Below, piece after piece: positions 8,303 through 17,213 of a stretch of 64,000 nt of DNA (its first letter is position 1; each line of letters starts with the position of its first letter). A model generated the notes under the pieces. That model searched no databases. It saw nothing but the letters and a program-made list of their open reading frames with translations, and was not told where the DNA came from. The stretch comes from Schlesneria sp. (GTDB lineage Bacteria > Planctomycetota > Planctomycetia > Planctomycetales > Planctomycetaceae). The DNA is taken from NCBI GenBank assembly GCA_028291515.1, contig JAQGHU010000025.1, forward strand, positions 62,001 to 126,000. Direction: 5' to 3'. Position numbers and translations under genes: made by a program.

Positions 8303-9110
8303 GTGGCGCCTCGTCGCTCGTCACTTTCAAATTCTGCACCGCACAAACGCGCCGATGATAAGCAAACTCCGGCGACAGATGATTCAAGGGCACATGCTCC
8401 CAGGTCCACTCCTCTGTTTTCTCGGGCAATGACGCTCCATAGAGGATGTCAAACCGCTCCACGACCTCGCCCGTACGATTGACTTTCAGCTTCTCGACGT
8501 CCGTGATCAACGTCACCACACCCGGTAAGCGACGCAGATAGTCGAGGTGACTCTCAATCAGGTCACGCGCGTACGCATCCACTTCCGATTCGGGTCGAGA
8601 CTTCTTCTCCAGGTAATACGCGGGGACATACGGAAGTTGAGACAGCAGATTCACCGAGACAACATAGTCGACCAGCGGATCGTCACAGAACAACTGCGGT
8701 TCCGCATGCGGCAGCGGCCTGCGAGGATCCTTCGCCGCTTCCGCCAACTCAACGGCGGTCGCAGTCACGTCGGCTCGAACTAGCTTCACGTTGCGATACC
8801 TGAGCGTCGTCAGATAGACGCTCAGCGGATGAACCACATCGACGAGGATCACCTGATCAAAGCTGGCCGCCAGATCCGCGAGAGGAACATCCAGCAGCAA
8901 CCCCGATCCCAGCACCACCGCCTTACGTCGTTGCGGACAGTCGAGCACCGCCGTGCGGATCACCTGCATCGTTCGTTCCAGATGATCTTTCCAGGCCCGC
9001 CGACACTGCCGATGCCGGACCTTGATCCCCAGTTGCCCATTCAAATACCCCAATTTCCTAGCCGTCCAGGAACAAGGAGTGGTGAGGTATTCAAAAAGTT
9101 CCAGAATCAC
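8295..9110 (-). CDS. Methyltransferase-like hypothetical protein
   Basis: 271 residues, cytoplasmic, no signal peptide. Residues around 60-95 (KAVVLGSGLLLDVPLADLAASFDQVILVDVVHP) look like SAM-methyltransferase motif I with a strand, glycine turn and an acidic residue ending the next strand. Later LVDYVVSVNLLSQLPYVP resembles motif IV/V, and a region rich in charged residues (ESHLDYLRRLPGVVTLITDVE) follows. I infer a Rossmann-fold methyltransferase or relative; substrate unknown. The last codons lie inside the right arm of an inverted repeat. Initiation at ATG 9110 has no outstanding ribosome site. Confidence 0.75.
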   Translation of the reverse strand: MILELFEYLTTPCSWTARKLGYLNGQLGIKVRHRQCRRAWKDHLERTMQVIRTAVLDCPQRRKAVVLGSGLLLDVPLADLAASFDQVILVDVVHPLSVYLTTLRYRNVKLVRADVTATAVELAEAAKDPRRPLPHAEPQLFCDDPLVDYVVSVNLLSQLPYVPAYYLEKKSRPESEVDAYARDLIESHLDYLRRLPGVVTLITDVEKLKVNRTGEVVERFDILYGASLPEKTEEWTWEHVPLNHLSPEFAYHRRVCAVQNLKVTSDEAPLK

Positions 9111-9189
9111 GCCAGGCCCTTGAGTCTGATCACTGCGACTTCGTTCGAAGTTGCGGATGTTACCCCTGGTTGGCGTCGATCAAAACCGA

Positions 9190-9290
9190 GTTGACCACAA
9201 ATAGGACGAATCCCCACGAATGCGAGCCAGACAAACGCTCTCGCAAGGGCTCGCTTTCATTCGTGTCAATTCGTGAGGTTCGTGGTCAAA
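9190..9290. repeat. Imperfect palindromic intergenic repeat
   Basis: Left part (TTGACCAC...CACGAATGCGAGCC) and right part (GGCTCGCTTTCATTCGTG...GTGGTCAA) are near reverse complements, giving a long hairpin around ACAAACGCTCTCGCAA. Non-coding. Confidence 0.65.
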
Positions 9291-9314
9291 TCTCCGACCG
9301 CGAAAGTCACTCGA

Positions 9315-9800
9315 TCACGTCGTCGTCAGGTCTCGCAGTACTTCTTGCCACGAATTCATTCGTTTGACTCTTGGCAGGAATCGCGAAAACCTTTTCACTT
9401 CCGTCTCAATTGGCTGAAACAGGTACAGGTTACTGACCGTCTCGAGATATCCCAGCACTTCCAATCGATCATCGATGAAGTGGGTGACACCGAGCCGCTG
9501 ACAAATCGGCGCTTTCTCGCGTCGCTCGCGACAAAAGTGGACATCCGCTTCGGCAATTCCTGTTCGATCGTAGAAATTGTGGTGAGCGAGCCACTGGCGA
9601 GTGCGGTCTTGAGTGCTTTGACCACACTTCGAGACCAGCACGATTTTGTCGAACCGCTCATTGAGTTGCTTGAGCACGTCAAACACATCGGCCACAGCGG
9701 TCGTCAGCAAGAAATTGCGGCCAAAAAAGGACGTATCCGTCCCATCATTCACTCGATCGATGATGACTCCGCCAACATCGACCCCTAACACTTCTTTCAA
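9315..9800 (-). CDS. HAD-like hydrolase-fold protein
   Basis: 161 residues. Motif I is GVDVGGVIID (Asp8 nucleophile position, Gly instead of the second Asp), motif II KIVLVSK, and motif III/IV THFIDDRLEVL with the acidic pair. This is the HAD fold; loss of the second motif-I aspartate makes classical phosphatase activity doubtful but resembles some nucleotidase-like members. The start is TTG at 9800 with GGAG six bases upstream; the nearby ATG (AATGTATTG) is out of frame and stops at once. No signal peptide. The gene stands alone, between repeats. Confidence 0.8.
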   Translation of the reverse strand: MKEVLGVDVGGVIIDRVNDGTDTSFFGRNFLLTTAVADVFDVLKQLNERFDKIVLVSKCGQSTQDRTRQWLAHHNFYDRTGIAEADVHFCRERREKAPICQRLGVTHFIDDRLEVLGYLETVSNLYLFQPIETEVKRFSRFLPRVKRMNSWQEVLRDLTTT

Positions 9801-9953
9801 TACATTCTCCTAAAACACAAACAATTCTGCGGCATCACGTTGATGCCGCATCAAGACTTTACATTTGCATGACACCGATCGGCCATTCAAGGTTCGCATC
9901 AAAATATGATATGAACCCCTTCGTGACATCACCCTGCCACATTTCTTAGCTCC

Positions 9954-9987
9954 TGATCCGTGTTCAATCCGTGTTTCATCCGTGGCT
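9954..9987. repeat. 34-bp dispersed repeat, copy 1
   Basis: TGATCCGTGTTCAATCCGTG and the following TTTCATCCGTGGCT are identical to 19664-19697. It contains three spaced ATCCGTG units. Non-coding. Confidence 0.8.
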
Positions 9988-9999
9988 GGAAATCTTCCG

Positions 10000-11613
10000 T
10001 CAGTGATTGACACAAAACTCGGTCGAACTGATCAACGCCCAGATCATTTGGCCAATGGCCTGATCCATCTGTTCGGCTCGGCCAGCCAGAAACTGCTCCA
10101 TGGCCTGCACTTCGTTCCTGGCAGGCATTCGCGATAAGACCGTGACAAACAACAAGTCACATCGTTTGGCGTGATCCGACTCAGTGACCAATTGCGCCGC
10201 GAGGTTGCCATCCTTCGGCTTCAGTAACTCCAGCACCCTGGCGTCATGCGACAGAAACAATGCCGCTTTGACCGAAGGAGCAAACTCAACTTCGGGATCG
10301 CGCGGGGGATTCGCAAAGGCGGCGACAAATCTCTTCCGCAACTCTTCCAGTTGTGGATTTGGCTTCGCTGCCCCTTCGGTTGGCATTTGGAATCGAGGCA
10401 ACTCACCGGTCGCCTGCGACACACTCCACAAGAGTTGTTCGGTCGACAGTGGCTTCTCAATCGCGACGACATACTTCTCTGGCAGCGGTTCACGCTCTAG
10501 CTCCGCCGGCAAGATGCTTGACCGCTGATAGGCTCGCGATAATGCCAGTTCGCGCAGCAGCCATTTGATATCGAACTGATGCGCCACGAACTCATCCGCC
10601 AATAGCTCCAGCACCGCGGGATGACTGGCAGGATTCTCGCTGTGCTGCAAATCAAGTGGATGGACGAGTCCTCGCCCGAGCATCTGAAACCAAAGTCGAT
10701 TCACGATGTTACGAACAAACGGCTTGTTCGTCGCAATGGGCAGTTGCTCGGCCAGAATTCCCAACGGGCTGAACTTCGGCTTGCCGGGAAAGTTGACTTT
10801 GCGATCCGGCGCGACGGCGAACTCTTCCCCTTTAGCGAACGCCGGAACTTCGAACTCGGTACCAAATGGCAATCGAGGCCCTGTCGCGTGCGGCTCTTTG
10901 ACAAAGACCGACATGAACTCCGCCTTCTTGTCGATCACCTTTTCCGCAATCGCTGGATACTTCAGATCGGTGCGAATACTGGTGTGTGACAGGAACGTAT
11001 GCAGCCCCTGGAAGTCGACCTGTTTGTAATCCTGAATAAACAAATGGTCGTGGCATTGAGCACACTGGAGATCGACACCGAGAAATAACCTGCCCACATC
11101 GCGAGTCAGCCCCGGCAGGTCCACCAGTTGCTGCCCATAGTTCTCCAGCCGCTTTGTCAGAAAGAACGCCGCCCCGCGAGTTGCCTCTTGATCGGGATCA
11201 GGATTCAAGATCTCACGCACCAACTGATTCCACGGCTTGTTCGACGCGAACGACTGTTCGAGATATCGCGACCATTCCTCATGATCGCCAGCCCGCTCCA
11301 TCAACTGCACATGCCACGCTTCGCGCATGTGGCGCGGATATTCGGGCGATGCGAGTAGCCGATCAATCAGGGCCGATCGTTTGTCGGCCGTCGAATCACT
11401 GATGAAAGCGCGCGCCTCGCTAACCGACGGAATGCGGCCGGCAAGATCGAGATAAACGCGACGCAAGAACTCAGCATCATCGCTCGGTGGTGCCACAGTC
11501 GTTCCCGCCGCGGCCTCAATCAACTGATCAACTCGCGAGTGCACCGGCTCATCCGCGATCGTCACAGAGACTATGACGATCAACGACAACAAGGCCAGAA
11601 TTCCGACTCGCAT
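10000..11613 (-). CDS. DUF1549-family protein with CxxCH motif
   Basis: About 537 residues from ATG 11613 (frame open to 11625). The N-terminal MRVGILALLSLIVIVSVTIADE is a signal peptide. The DUF1549 region starts at FLRRVYLDLAGRIPSVSEA, with DVGRLFLGVDLQCAQCHDH giving a CxxCH (Cys188, Cys191, His192 in the longer frame) as in planctomycete cytochrome-like proteins. The second half carries DUF1553-type motifs (NRLWFQMLGRGLVHPLD, LLELLADEFV-like, LSRAYQRSS). Usual partners are DUF1501 proteins; none is adjacent. Likely periplasmic; role unknown though often linked to sulfated polysaccharide use. Shorter than most ~700-1000 residue members. Confidence 0.9.
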   Translation of the reverse strand: MRVGILALLSLIVIVSVTIADEPVHSRVDQLIEAAAGTTVAPPSDDAEFLRRVYLDLAGRIPSVSEARAFISDSTADKRSALIDRLLASPEYPRHMREAWHVQLMERAGDHEEWSRYLEQSFASNKPWNQLVREILNPDPDQEATRGAAFFLTKRLENYGQQLVDLPGLTRDVGRLFLGVDLQCAQCHDHLFIQDYKQVDFQGLHTFLSHTSIRTDLKYPAIAEKVIDKKAEFMSVFVKEPHATGPRLPFGTEFEVPAFAKGEEFAVAPDRKVNFPGKPKFSPLGILAEQLPIATNKPFVRNIVNRLWFQMLGRGLVHPLDLQHSENPASHPAVLELLADEFVAHQFDIKWLLRELALSRAYQRSSILPAELEREPLPEKYVVAIEKPLSTEQLLWSVSQATGELPRFQMPTEGAAKPNPQLEELRKRFVAAFANPPRDPEVEFAPSVKAALFLSHDARVLELLKPKDGNLAAQLVTESDHAKRCDLLFVTVLSRMPARNEVQAMEQFLAGRAEQMDQAIGQMIWALISSTEFCVNH

Positions 11614-11849
11614 GCGATCACTCACTCATCGGAGAATACAGTTGCATGCTCGCAAGTTATCGACGGCAAGTCGTGATCACAAGGAACACCGTGCGACGTA
11701 TCGGCTAAACCAAGGGTCTTTTACAGAACGGAACGTGCGGGCGCATTGCAGAGCTTCGATTTCAACTGGTACAACTGGTGCTCATCAGAATTCATCGTGT
11801 CGAGCCACAACCAGGCTCGGCCGAAATCCGCTATGAACCAGGAGGCCTC

Positions 11850-12107
11850 ATGATTCAACCGGTGAACTACAACAAGAAGTGGCTGATCGCCTCGGGCGTG
11901 CGCATTGTAGATGTCGATGGAATGACGACATCCAAAGCGCCGGGTTCGGCCCGCACTCACACCGAATTCACGGTCTGCTGGTCAGACCGCGGCCGGTGGG
12001 TTCCGCAGGCGTTCCTTGGCCAACAGTTTAAGAGCGAGGAAGAAGCGACTGCCTACCTGGATACCAACCGTGAGCAGTTGGAGTCAGCACCGGGGCTGGT
12101 GGGGTAA
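11850..12107 (+). CDS. Small hypothetical protein
   Basis: 85 residues from ATG 11850, chosen because AGGAGG stands four bases upstream; the frame is open from 11778 but that part lacks a ribosome site. The sequence (NYNKKWLIASGVRIVDVDG ... CWSDRGRWVPQAFLG) is cytoplasmic, without membrane segment, and ends in an acidic helix (FKSEEEATAYLDTNREQLESA). I do not recognise a family. Convergent with the YIP1-like gene; a dispersed repeat follows the stop. Confidence 0.6.
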   Translation: MIQPVNYNKKWLIASGVRIVDVDGMTTSKAPGSARTHTEFTVCWSDRGRWVPQAFLGQQFKSEEEATAYLDTNREQLESAPGLVG

Positions 12108-12110
12108 TCC

Positions 12111-12168
12111 TGTAGGTGATGCTTCAGCTTCACTCTTCGGTTGGACAGAGGTCTGGCCGAAGCATTGC
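12111..12168. repeat. REP-like repeat GTAGGTnATGCTTCAGC, copy 1
   Basis: TGTAGGTGATGCTTCAGC...TCTTCGG with a trailing GAAGCATTGC forms an imperfect hairpin. A second copy is at 28539-28594. Confidence 0.6.
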
Positions 12169-12192
12169 CTCGATTCTGCTCGCATCCGCAAA

Positions 12193-13182
12193 TCAATGGA
12201 CGCTCTCAGCTCGCGAGGCATTGAGTTCGACAGACCTCGGTAGCGGCTCGATTTGTCGGCTGGGTTGGCTGATCTGTGTCCCCTGTCGACTTGGCTGTGT
12301 GATGGGAATCAACACCATCCAGATCAACAACGACGCCGTCGCGAGCAGTTTGACACCCATGGTGAGCCGCCCCGGAGACGGTGCCGCTTTGACTGTCCAC
12401 GACCAGCGACTCCCTTCACCGAGTGCGACCATCAATGTTCCGACCAGCCAGATCGGCCAGGTGATCACTCCCACGACCACGATCACGGCCATCACGTGAA
12501 CGATCAGAAACTCGACGGCGGGAGCCTCGGCCACGTTTCCGACCATCATGACTGGACGATCCCCGCGGAATCGACAGAGGAACAGCGAGTCCAGCACGAG
12601 CATCAAGATGAAGAAAGTTCCGGTATAGAACATCTCGTTGGCACGCGGGACGAACAACGTCGACAGGATCCGAGTCACCAGGAATACTCGCCAAAGCGAA
12701 ACCATCCCCAGGAACCAGAGTTTGATGATCGCCGCATCGTCCGCCGACATCAGTCGCTCAACCGGAAGGATAAAGATCCACGCCAGTGGTGCGGTCATCC
12801 AGAACAGACCCAGGAATACGCGGAATCGCTCCCAATACTGCCCGTCCGCGGCACCTCGCATGCGGGCCACGACCACGACCAGCGGGAACAGAACCAGCGA
12901 CAATGCGACGGTTGTGATGAAAGGAAGAGCAATCATCCACGGGTTCTGCAGCCAGTTGATCCCGTGATATTCCCGGACAAACCCGGCAGAGATCACCAGG
13001 ACCAAACCCAGCCAGAACGTATCGCGATGCGACGCGAAGGCCAGGATCGCAGGGCGGGATCCCAACAGGAAGTGGAACAGCCGACCGATCGTAATATCAG
13101 TCGACTTCACGGCGGCATCGGTCTCGTCGTTTGACAATGCTGAGGGCAAACGATCTTCCGCTGGAGTTTCAATTTCGTTCAT
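12193..13182 (-). CDS. YIP1-like integral membrane protein
   Basis: 329 residues. After a ~60-residue polar N-terminus there are about six hydrophobic segments (TFWLGLVLVISAGFV, MIALPFITTVALSLVLFPLVVVVA, VFLGLFWMTAPLAWIFIL, GTFFILMLVLDSLFL, FLIVHVMAVIVVVGVITWPIWLVGTLMVAL, GVKLLATASLLIWMVLI). The pattern resembles YIP1-type membrane proteins, but no signature motif decides it. A basic, serine-rich C-terminal tail (QPSRQGTQISQPSRQ) is presumably cytoplasmic. Role unknown. Confidence 0.75.
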   Translation of the reverse strand: MNEIETPAEDRLPSALSNDETDAAVKSTDITIGRLFHFLLGSRPAILAFASHRDTFWLGLVLVISAGFVREYHGINWLQNPWMIALPFITTVALSLVLFPLVVVVARMRGAADGQYWERFRVFLGLFWMTAPLAWIFILPVERLMSADDAAIIKLWFLGMVSLWRVFLVTRILSTLFVPRANEMFYTGTFFILMLVLDSLFLCRFRGDRPVMMVGNVAEAPAVEFLIVHVMAVIVVVGVITWPIWLVGTLMVALGEGSRWSWTVKAAPSPGRLTMGVKLLATASLLIWMVLIPITQPSRQGTQISQPSRQIEPLPRSVELNASRAESVH

Positions 13183-13801
13183 GGCTCATTTCCCGTAGAG
13201 GCACTCTTGCATCGACCGGTTGCAAGGATCTTTGGGCATGAATTAGTGACAGATCTGGACTCGAAAACTGACCTTGGTAACAACGCCCGCTGGACGCATT
13301 CAATCGACAATGTCAGCGGCAGATTCTACCGAACTTGATCGAATTCCGTTCCGAGCGACACCGATCAATGATTGACCATCAGCAAAAACAATCGCCCTGA
13401 CGAACGCACATTTCGAAGAGCTCGCCAAGGCGACTGGGCAATGTATTTCGCTTATTCGGGTACCGCCTGCGCACCCGCTTTCATGCGCACAGTCGATTCA
13501 ACAACTCATTTTTGGTCGGTGTCCACGCATTGCGGACGTTTTCGTCTCATCGGACGCATCCGCAGGGATCTCAATCTGCTGATGTCGAGCCGTCGCAGTG
13601 GAGCAGATTCATTCGTGATCGAGGACTATCAACCCCTGCAACAGGTCCATTCGACTAGCAGATTGCCAGTCTTCGACAATGCGAATTCAACATGAGGGAC
13701 GAAGAACTGCTGCCACGAGCATTCGTTGATCAGTCTGGCATCGTGTTTGCTTAAGCCTTGATCAGGGTCCATCACAATCTTGATTCAAGAAAGCGTATAC
13801 C
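13183..13801. other. Long intergenic region
   Basis: No supported gene. A plus-strand frame at 13372-13695 has no ribosome site, atypical composition and no recognisable domain. Nothing repetitive was recognised. The region probably carries the promoters of the divergent flanking genes. Confidence 0.4.
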
Positions 13802-13978
13802 ATGAAACGAATCATCGCCGCCGTCGCCGTTTGCTCGTCATTGCTTGTGAGTGCTGGTTGCTCACAGCAGTCCACTGCCACTAAGAAAGAAGAAGTGAAG
13901 ACACCGGGTGGAACCACAACCGTCACCACCAAGACCGACGTTGAAAAGACTGGCGATCACAAAGATACGAGTAAGTAA
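13802..13978 (+). CDS. Very small lipoprotein
   Basis: 58 residues: MKRIIAAVAVCSSLLVSAGC is a complete lipoprotein signal with the lipobox SAGC at residues 17-20, followed by a short polar tail rich in Thr, Lys and Glu (KTPGGTTTVTTKTDVEKTG). Such Thr/Lys-rich mini-lipoproteins recur in planctomycete genomes; function unknown. It is shorter than common ORF cut-offs and easily missed. An inverted repeat 12 bp past the stop may be its terminator. Confidence 0.75.
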   Translation: MKRIIAAVAVCSSLLVSAGCSQQSTATKKEEVKTPGGTTTVTTKTDVEKTGDHKDTSK

Positions 13979-13989
13979 ATTCCTCGCCA

Positions 13990-14023
13990 CGTCTCGCTGC
14001 GGCTCGGGGGACCAAGCGAGACG
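13990..14023 (+). terminator. Possible terminator of the small lipoprotein gene
   Basis: CGTCTCGCT and AGCGAGACG form a 9-bp stem around a 16-nt GC-rich loop. No strong T-run follows, so termination is only plausible. Confidence 0.35.
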
Positions 14024-14470
14024 TTGGCAGGATTTCACTCAGTGCTCATGTCGTTCACGAGATCTGTTTCGTGACGATGCGCACATCATGTGATTGAGGA
14101 ACAACCGAACGAGTGCCATCACCGGTGCTCGATTCGGTCGTCTCCCATTGGTCGCCCAATCTCTCAGCGAGATCACCTCCTTGGCGGGAGGACGAAGTGG
14201 ACGAGGCTCGCCTTCTTGCCTTCCTGGGTGCGGCGTAAGGCCTTGGCCTCTTTTCGTGGAGCGCGAGCCCCCTTTGTTCATCGGCAACCGAAGTTCGCTC
14301 CGCTTGCCATGACCATGGACATGGCCTTCCCCGGATCAAGTTTTGACAAACACAAGTAAGAATTCGCCTCTCGCCAAGCGTTCTCATTGTGTGGGAACTT
14401 TCGGATTCGCGCGGGCGTCCAACCAACGGTGCCGCGTCGAATCCGGAGCTATCGCAGTGGAGAGATCATC

Positions 14471-16828
14471 ATGAAACGCTTTCTGGGGCTGATGTTAGGG
14501 CTGTGCGTCGGGTTCGCGAATGCAGTCACCTACGCGCAAGGGGTGCTGATCATCACCAACCATCCCGGACCACTGCCCCGTCCAATACCGCATCCAACTC
14601 CCCACATCCGCCCACTACCCCCACCTTCCAGTTCTTACAAGATTAAAGAGCTCAGCGTTCAGGCTCGTGTCACCGATCAGGTGGCTCGCGTGCAGGTCTC
14701 GCAATCGTTCGTCAACACGGGCAGCACTCAGATGGAAGTGCAGTTCCTGTTTCCACTCCCTTATGACGGGGCCGTCGATAAGCTGACACTGCTGGTCGAT
14801 GGGAAAGAGTTTCCCGGCAAGCTGATGCCTGCCAAGGAAGCGAGATCGGTCTACGAAGCGATCGTCCGCTCGAACAAGGACCCTGCTCTGCTGGAATGGA
14901 TGGGCAGCGGTCTGTTCCAGACGAGTGTCTTCCCGGTTCCCCCTGGAGCCGAACGCAAAGTCACGCTGAACTACAACCAACTCCTCCGCAAAGAGCGTGG
15001 CCTGACCGATTTCCTCTTCCCGCTCAGCACCGCTCGCTACACCTCCCACGCGGTCGAGAAGGTCGAATTCCAGGTCGCGATTGAATCGGCGATCGACATC
15101 AAGAACGTCTACTCGCCAACGCATACCGTCGACATCAAGCGCCCCGATTCCAAGCACGCTGTGATCTCGTACTCGCGAACCAACGAAGTTCCGACCAGCG
15201 ACTTCCGGTTACTGTTCGATGTCGACAAAGGTCAGGTCGGCGCCAGTGTCATCGCGTACCGACCAAAGGACGGCGAAGACGGCTACTTCCTGCTGTTGGC
15301 CAGCCCGCAAGTCAAAGCCGCCGACGCCGAACGCCCCAAGAAGACGGTCATCTTCGTCCTGGATCGTTCAGGTAGCATGAGCGGCAAGAAGATCGAGCAG
15401 GCCAAGTCCGCTGTCAAATTCGTGCTGAACAACCTGCGTGAAGGCGACATGTTCAACATCGTCGCTTACGATGGTGTCGTCGAATCCTACAAGCCGGAAC
15501 TCGAACGCTATAACGACGAGACTCGCAAGGCGGCCCTCGGCTATGTCGAAGGCCTCTATCCAGGAGGCGGGACCAATATCTCCGGAGCACTCACGGCCGC
15601 ACTCGGCCAACTGAAAGACAACAGTCGCCCGAACTACGTCATGTTCCTGACCGACGGCCTTCCCACCATCGGTGAAACGAACGAAGCCAAGATCTGTGCC
15701 GGAGCCAAAGATGCGAACAAGATTCGCGCGCGGGTCCTCTCGTTCGGCGTCGGCTATGACGTGAACTCGCGACTCCTCGACCGCATCTCGCGAGACGGCT
15801 TCGGCCTGTCAGAATATGTTCGTCCCGACGAAGATATCGAAGCCCACGTCAGCACCGTTTACAGCAATATCAGCTCCCCGGTCCTGACCGATGTCGCGGT
15901 CAACTTTGAACTCGACGGCATCAAGCCCGAAGACGGACCGCCCGTCAATCGCGTCTATCCCAAGGGGAACTTCGACCTCTTCGAAGGTCAGCAACTGGTC
16001 GTCGTCGGTCGTTACAAGAAACCCGGCGCCGCCAAAGTTGTCATCAAGGGACAAGTCGGTGGCCAGGAACAGAAGTTCGACTTCCCCGCGACGCTGATCG
16101 AAAAGAGTCACGACGAAAGCTTTGCCTTTGTCGAAAAACTGTGGGCGATGCGCCGCATCGGTGAGATCATCGACCAGCTCGACCTGGCTGGTAGGAACGA
16201 CGAAATGGTGAAGGAACTCGTCGATCTCTCGACCAAGCACGGCATCCTCACTCCCTACACCTCGTTCCTGGCAGACGAAACAATGAGACCTCTGGCCGAC
16301 GCGGGTGCGTTCCGCCGAGCCAACGAATCACTGTCGCAACTGAACGACGCGTCGGGGGTGTCGGGCGTCGCTCAGCGAGCAGAAAAAGGTCGCTTCCAGA
16401 ACGCCACGAATGCGGCCGCGCCTGTCGATGCCTTCAAACCCGGCCCCGGTTTGTCTGGAGGTGGCCTCAGAAGCGGCAGTGCTCCAGTCGCCAACTCGTT
16501 CCGCGACGCAAAGACCGACAAAGAAGTCGCAGCCGATTCAGTGCGTCAATACGGCAACCAGACGGTCTATTCTCGGAAGGGCTTGGCTTCGGCATCTGAA
16601 GCCAAAGCCAACGGAAAGGCCGAGCAGCAAATCGTTGTCACTCCAGAAACGGCAGACCTCGATCTGGAAAAAGACAAAGACAAGATCGAAATCGTCGATC
16701 GCTTCACCGACGGCTACTTCGCCTTGGTCAAAGCCAACAACCCCAGCGAAAACCAACTCCTCAGTCAGCAGCGTGGCGATGAACAACTGCTGATCAAGCT
16801 GCGAGGCAAGAACTACCTCGTTCGCTAA
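14471..16828 (+). CDS. VIT and VWA domain exported protein
   Basis: 785 residues from ATG 14471 (GGAG eight bases upstream); the longer frame from 14387 precedes the signal peptide MKRFLGLMLGLCVGFANAVTYA. Next is a proline-rich stretch, then a VIT domain (about 55-185: QVARVQVSQSFVNTGSTQMEVQF, FPLPYDGAVDKL). The VWA domain begins near 290 with the MIDAS DRSGSMSG (Asp298, Ser300, Ser302) and continues through FLTDGLPT. This is the inter-alpha-trypsin-inhibitor-like architecture. The C-terminal ~200 residues are low-complexity and charged. Expected to bind divalent metal and protein partners outside the cytoplasm. Upstream of the DUF4139-like gene with the same orientation, separated by repeats. 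Confidence 0.92.
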   Translation: MKRFLGLMLGLCVGFANAVTYAQGVLIITNHPGPLPRPIPHPTPHIRPLPPPSSSYKIKELSVQARVTDQVARVQVSQSFVNTGSTQMEVQFLFPLPYDGAVDKLTLLVDGKEFPGKLMPAKEARSVYEAIVRSNKDPALLEWMGSGLFQTSVFPVPPGAERKVTLNYNQLLRKERGLTDFLFPLSTARYTSHAVEKVEFQVAIESAIDIKNVYSPTHTVDIKRPDSKHAVISYSRTNEVPTSDFRLLFDVDKGQVGASVIAYRPKDGEDGYFLLLASPQVKAADAERPKKTVIFVLDRSGSMSGKKIEQAKSAVKFVLNNLREGDMFNIVAYDGVVESYKPELERYNDETRKAALGYVEGLYPGGGTNISGALTAALGQLKDNSRPNYVMFLTDGLPTIGETNEAKICAGAKDANKIRARVLSFGVGYDVNSRLLDRISRDGFGLSEYVRPDEDIEAHVSTVYSNISSPVLTDVAVNFELDGIKPEDGPPVNRVYPKGNFDLFEGQQLVVVGRYKKPGAAKVVIKGQVGGQEQKFDFPATLIEKSHDESFAFVEKLWAMRRIGEIIDQLDLAGRNDEMVKELVDLSTKHGILTPYTSFLADETMRPLADAGAFRRANESLSQLNDASGVSGVAQRAEKGRFQNATNAAAPVDAFKPGPGLSGGGLRSGSAPVANSFRDAKTDKEVAADSVRQYGNQTVYSRKGLASASEAKANGKAEQQIVVTPETADLDLEKDKDKIEIVDRFTDGYFALVKANNPSENQLLSQQRGDEQLLIKLRGKNYLVR

Positions 16829-16870
16829 ATGACCGTGCGCAATAATGCTCGTTTTGGATTTCAGCTTGGG

Positions 16871-17131
16871 TGCCACTGGTGGCCGCTCTGGGCCACCAGT
16901 GTCTTCGCGTCGCTGCAATCGCTTTGATCGGGTGAAGAGCGTGTGCAACATTCAGCGTCATCATGCATTGTTTACTCTTTGATACATCGGCAAGACACTG
17001 GCAACGCAAAGCCGTCGCCAGTGGCACCCGAAATGGCTCTTCAGGGCGCAAGCCCCTCTTGTCGACGCTGCCAACGATCGAGAGACGTGCCACTGCATTG
17101 GCCGCTTCGGACAACACAGTACCGATGCCAC
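16871..17131. repeat. Cluster of three related REP hairpins
   Basis: Three units share a GTGCCACTG...CAGTG(N)CAC plan: 16873-16902 (perfect 10-bp stem ACTGGTGGCC / GGCCACCAGT), 16994-17027 (inverted orientation) and 17087-17131. The last aligns closely with the copy at 35681-35723 (GCCACTG, TTGGCCGCT, CGGACAAC, CCGAT). They lie between the VIT/VWA and DUF4139-like genes; the first may act as a terminator. Confidence 0.7.
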
Positions 17132-17213
17132 TTGACCCCGAAGGTCATCTCCTCGGCTAGCCCCGACACGTATCGAACGAGACATCTCATCAAATGGCAC
17201 CAGGAATAACATC

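Noticed and set aside
9810-10013. 67-residue minus-strand ORF after the DUF1549 gene
   Set aside because: It spans the 34-bp dispersed repeat at 9954-9987 and has no domain or ribosome site.
13372-13695. 107-residue plus-strand ORF
   Set aside because: Composition and codon pattern do not resemble neighbours; no start signal; no domain.
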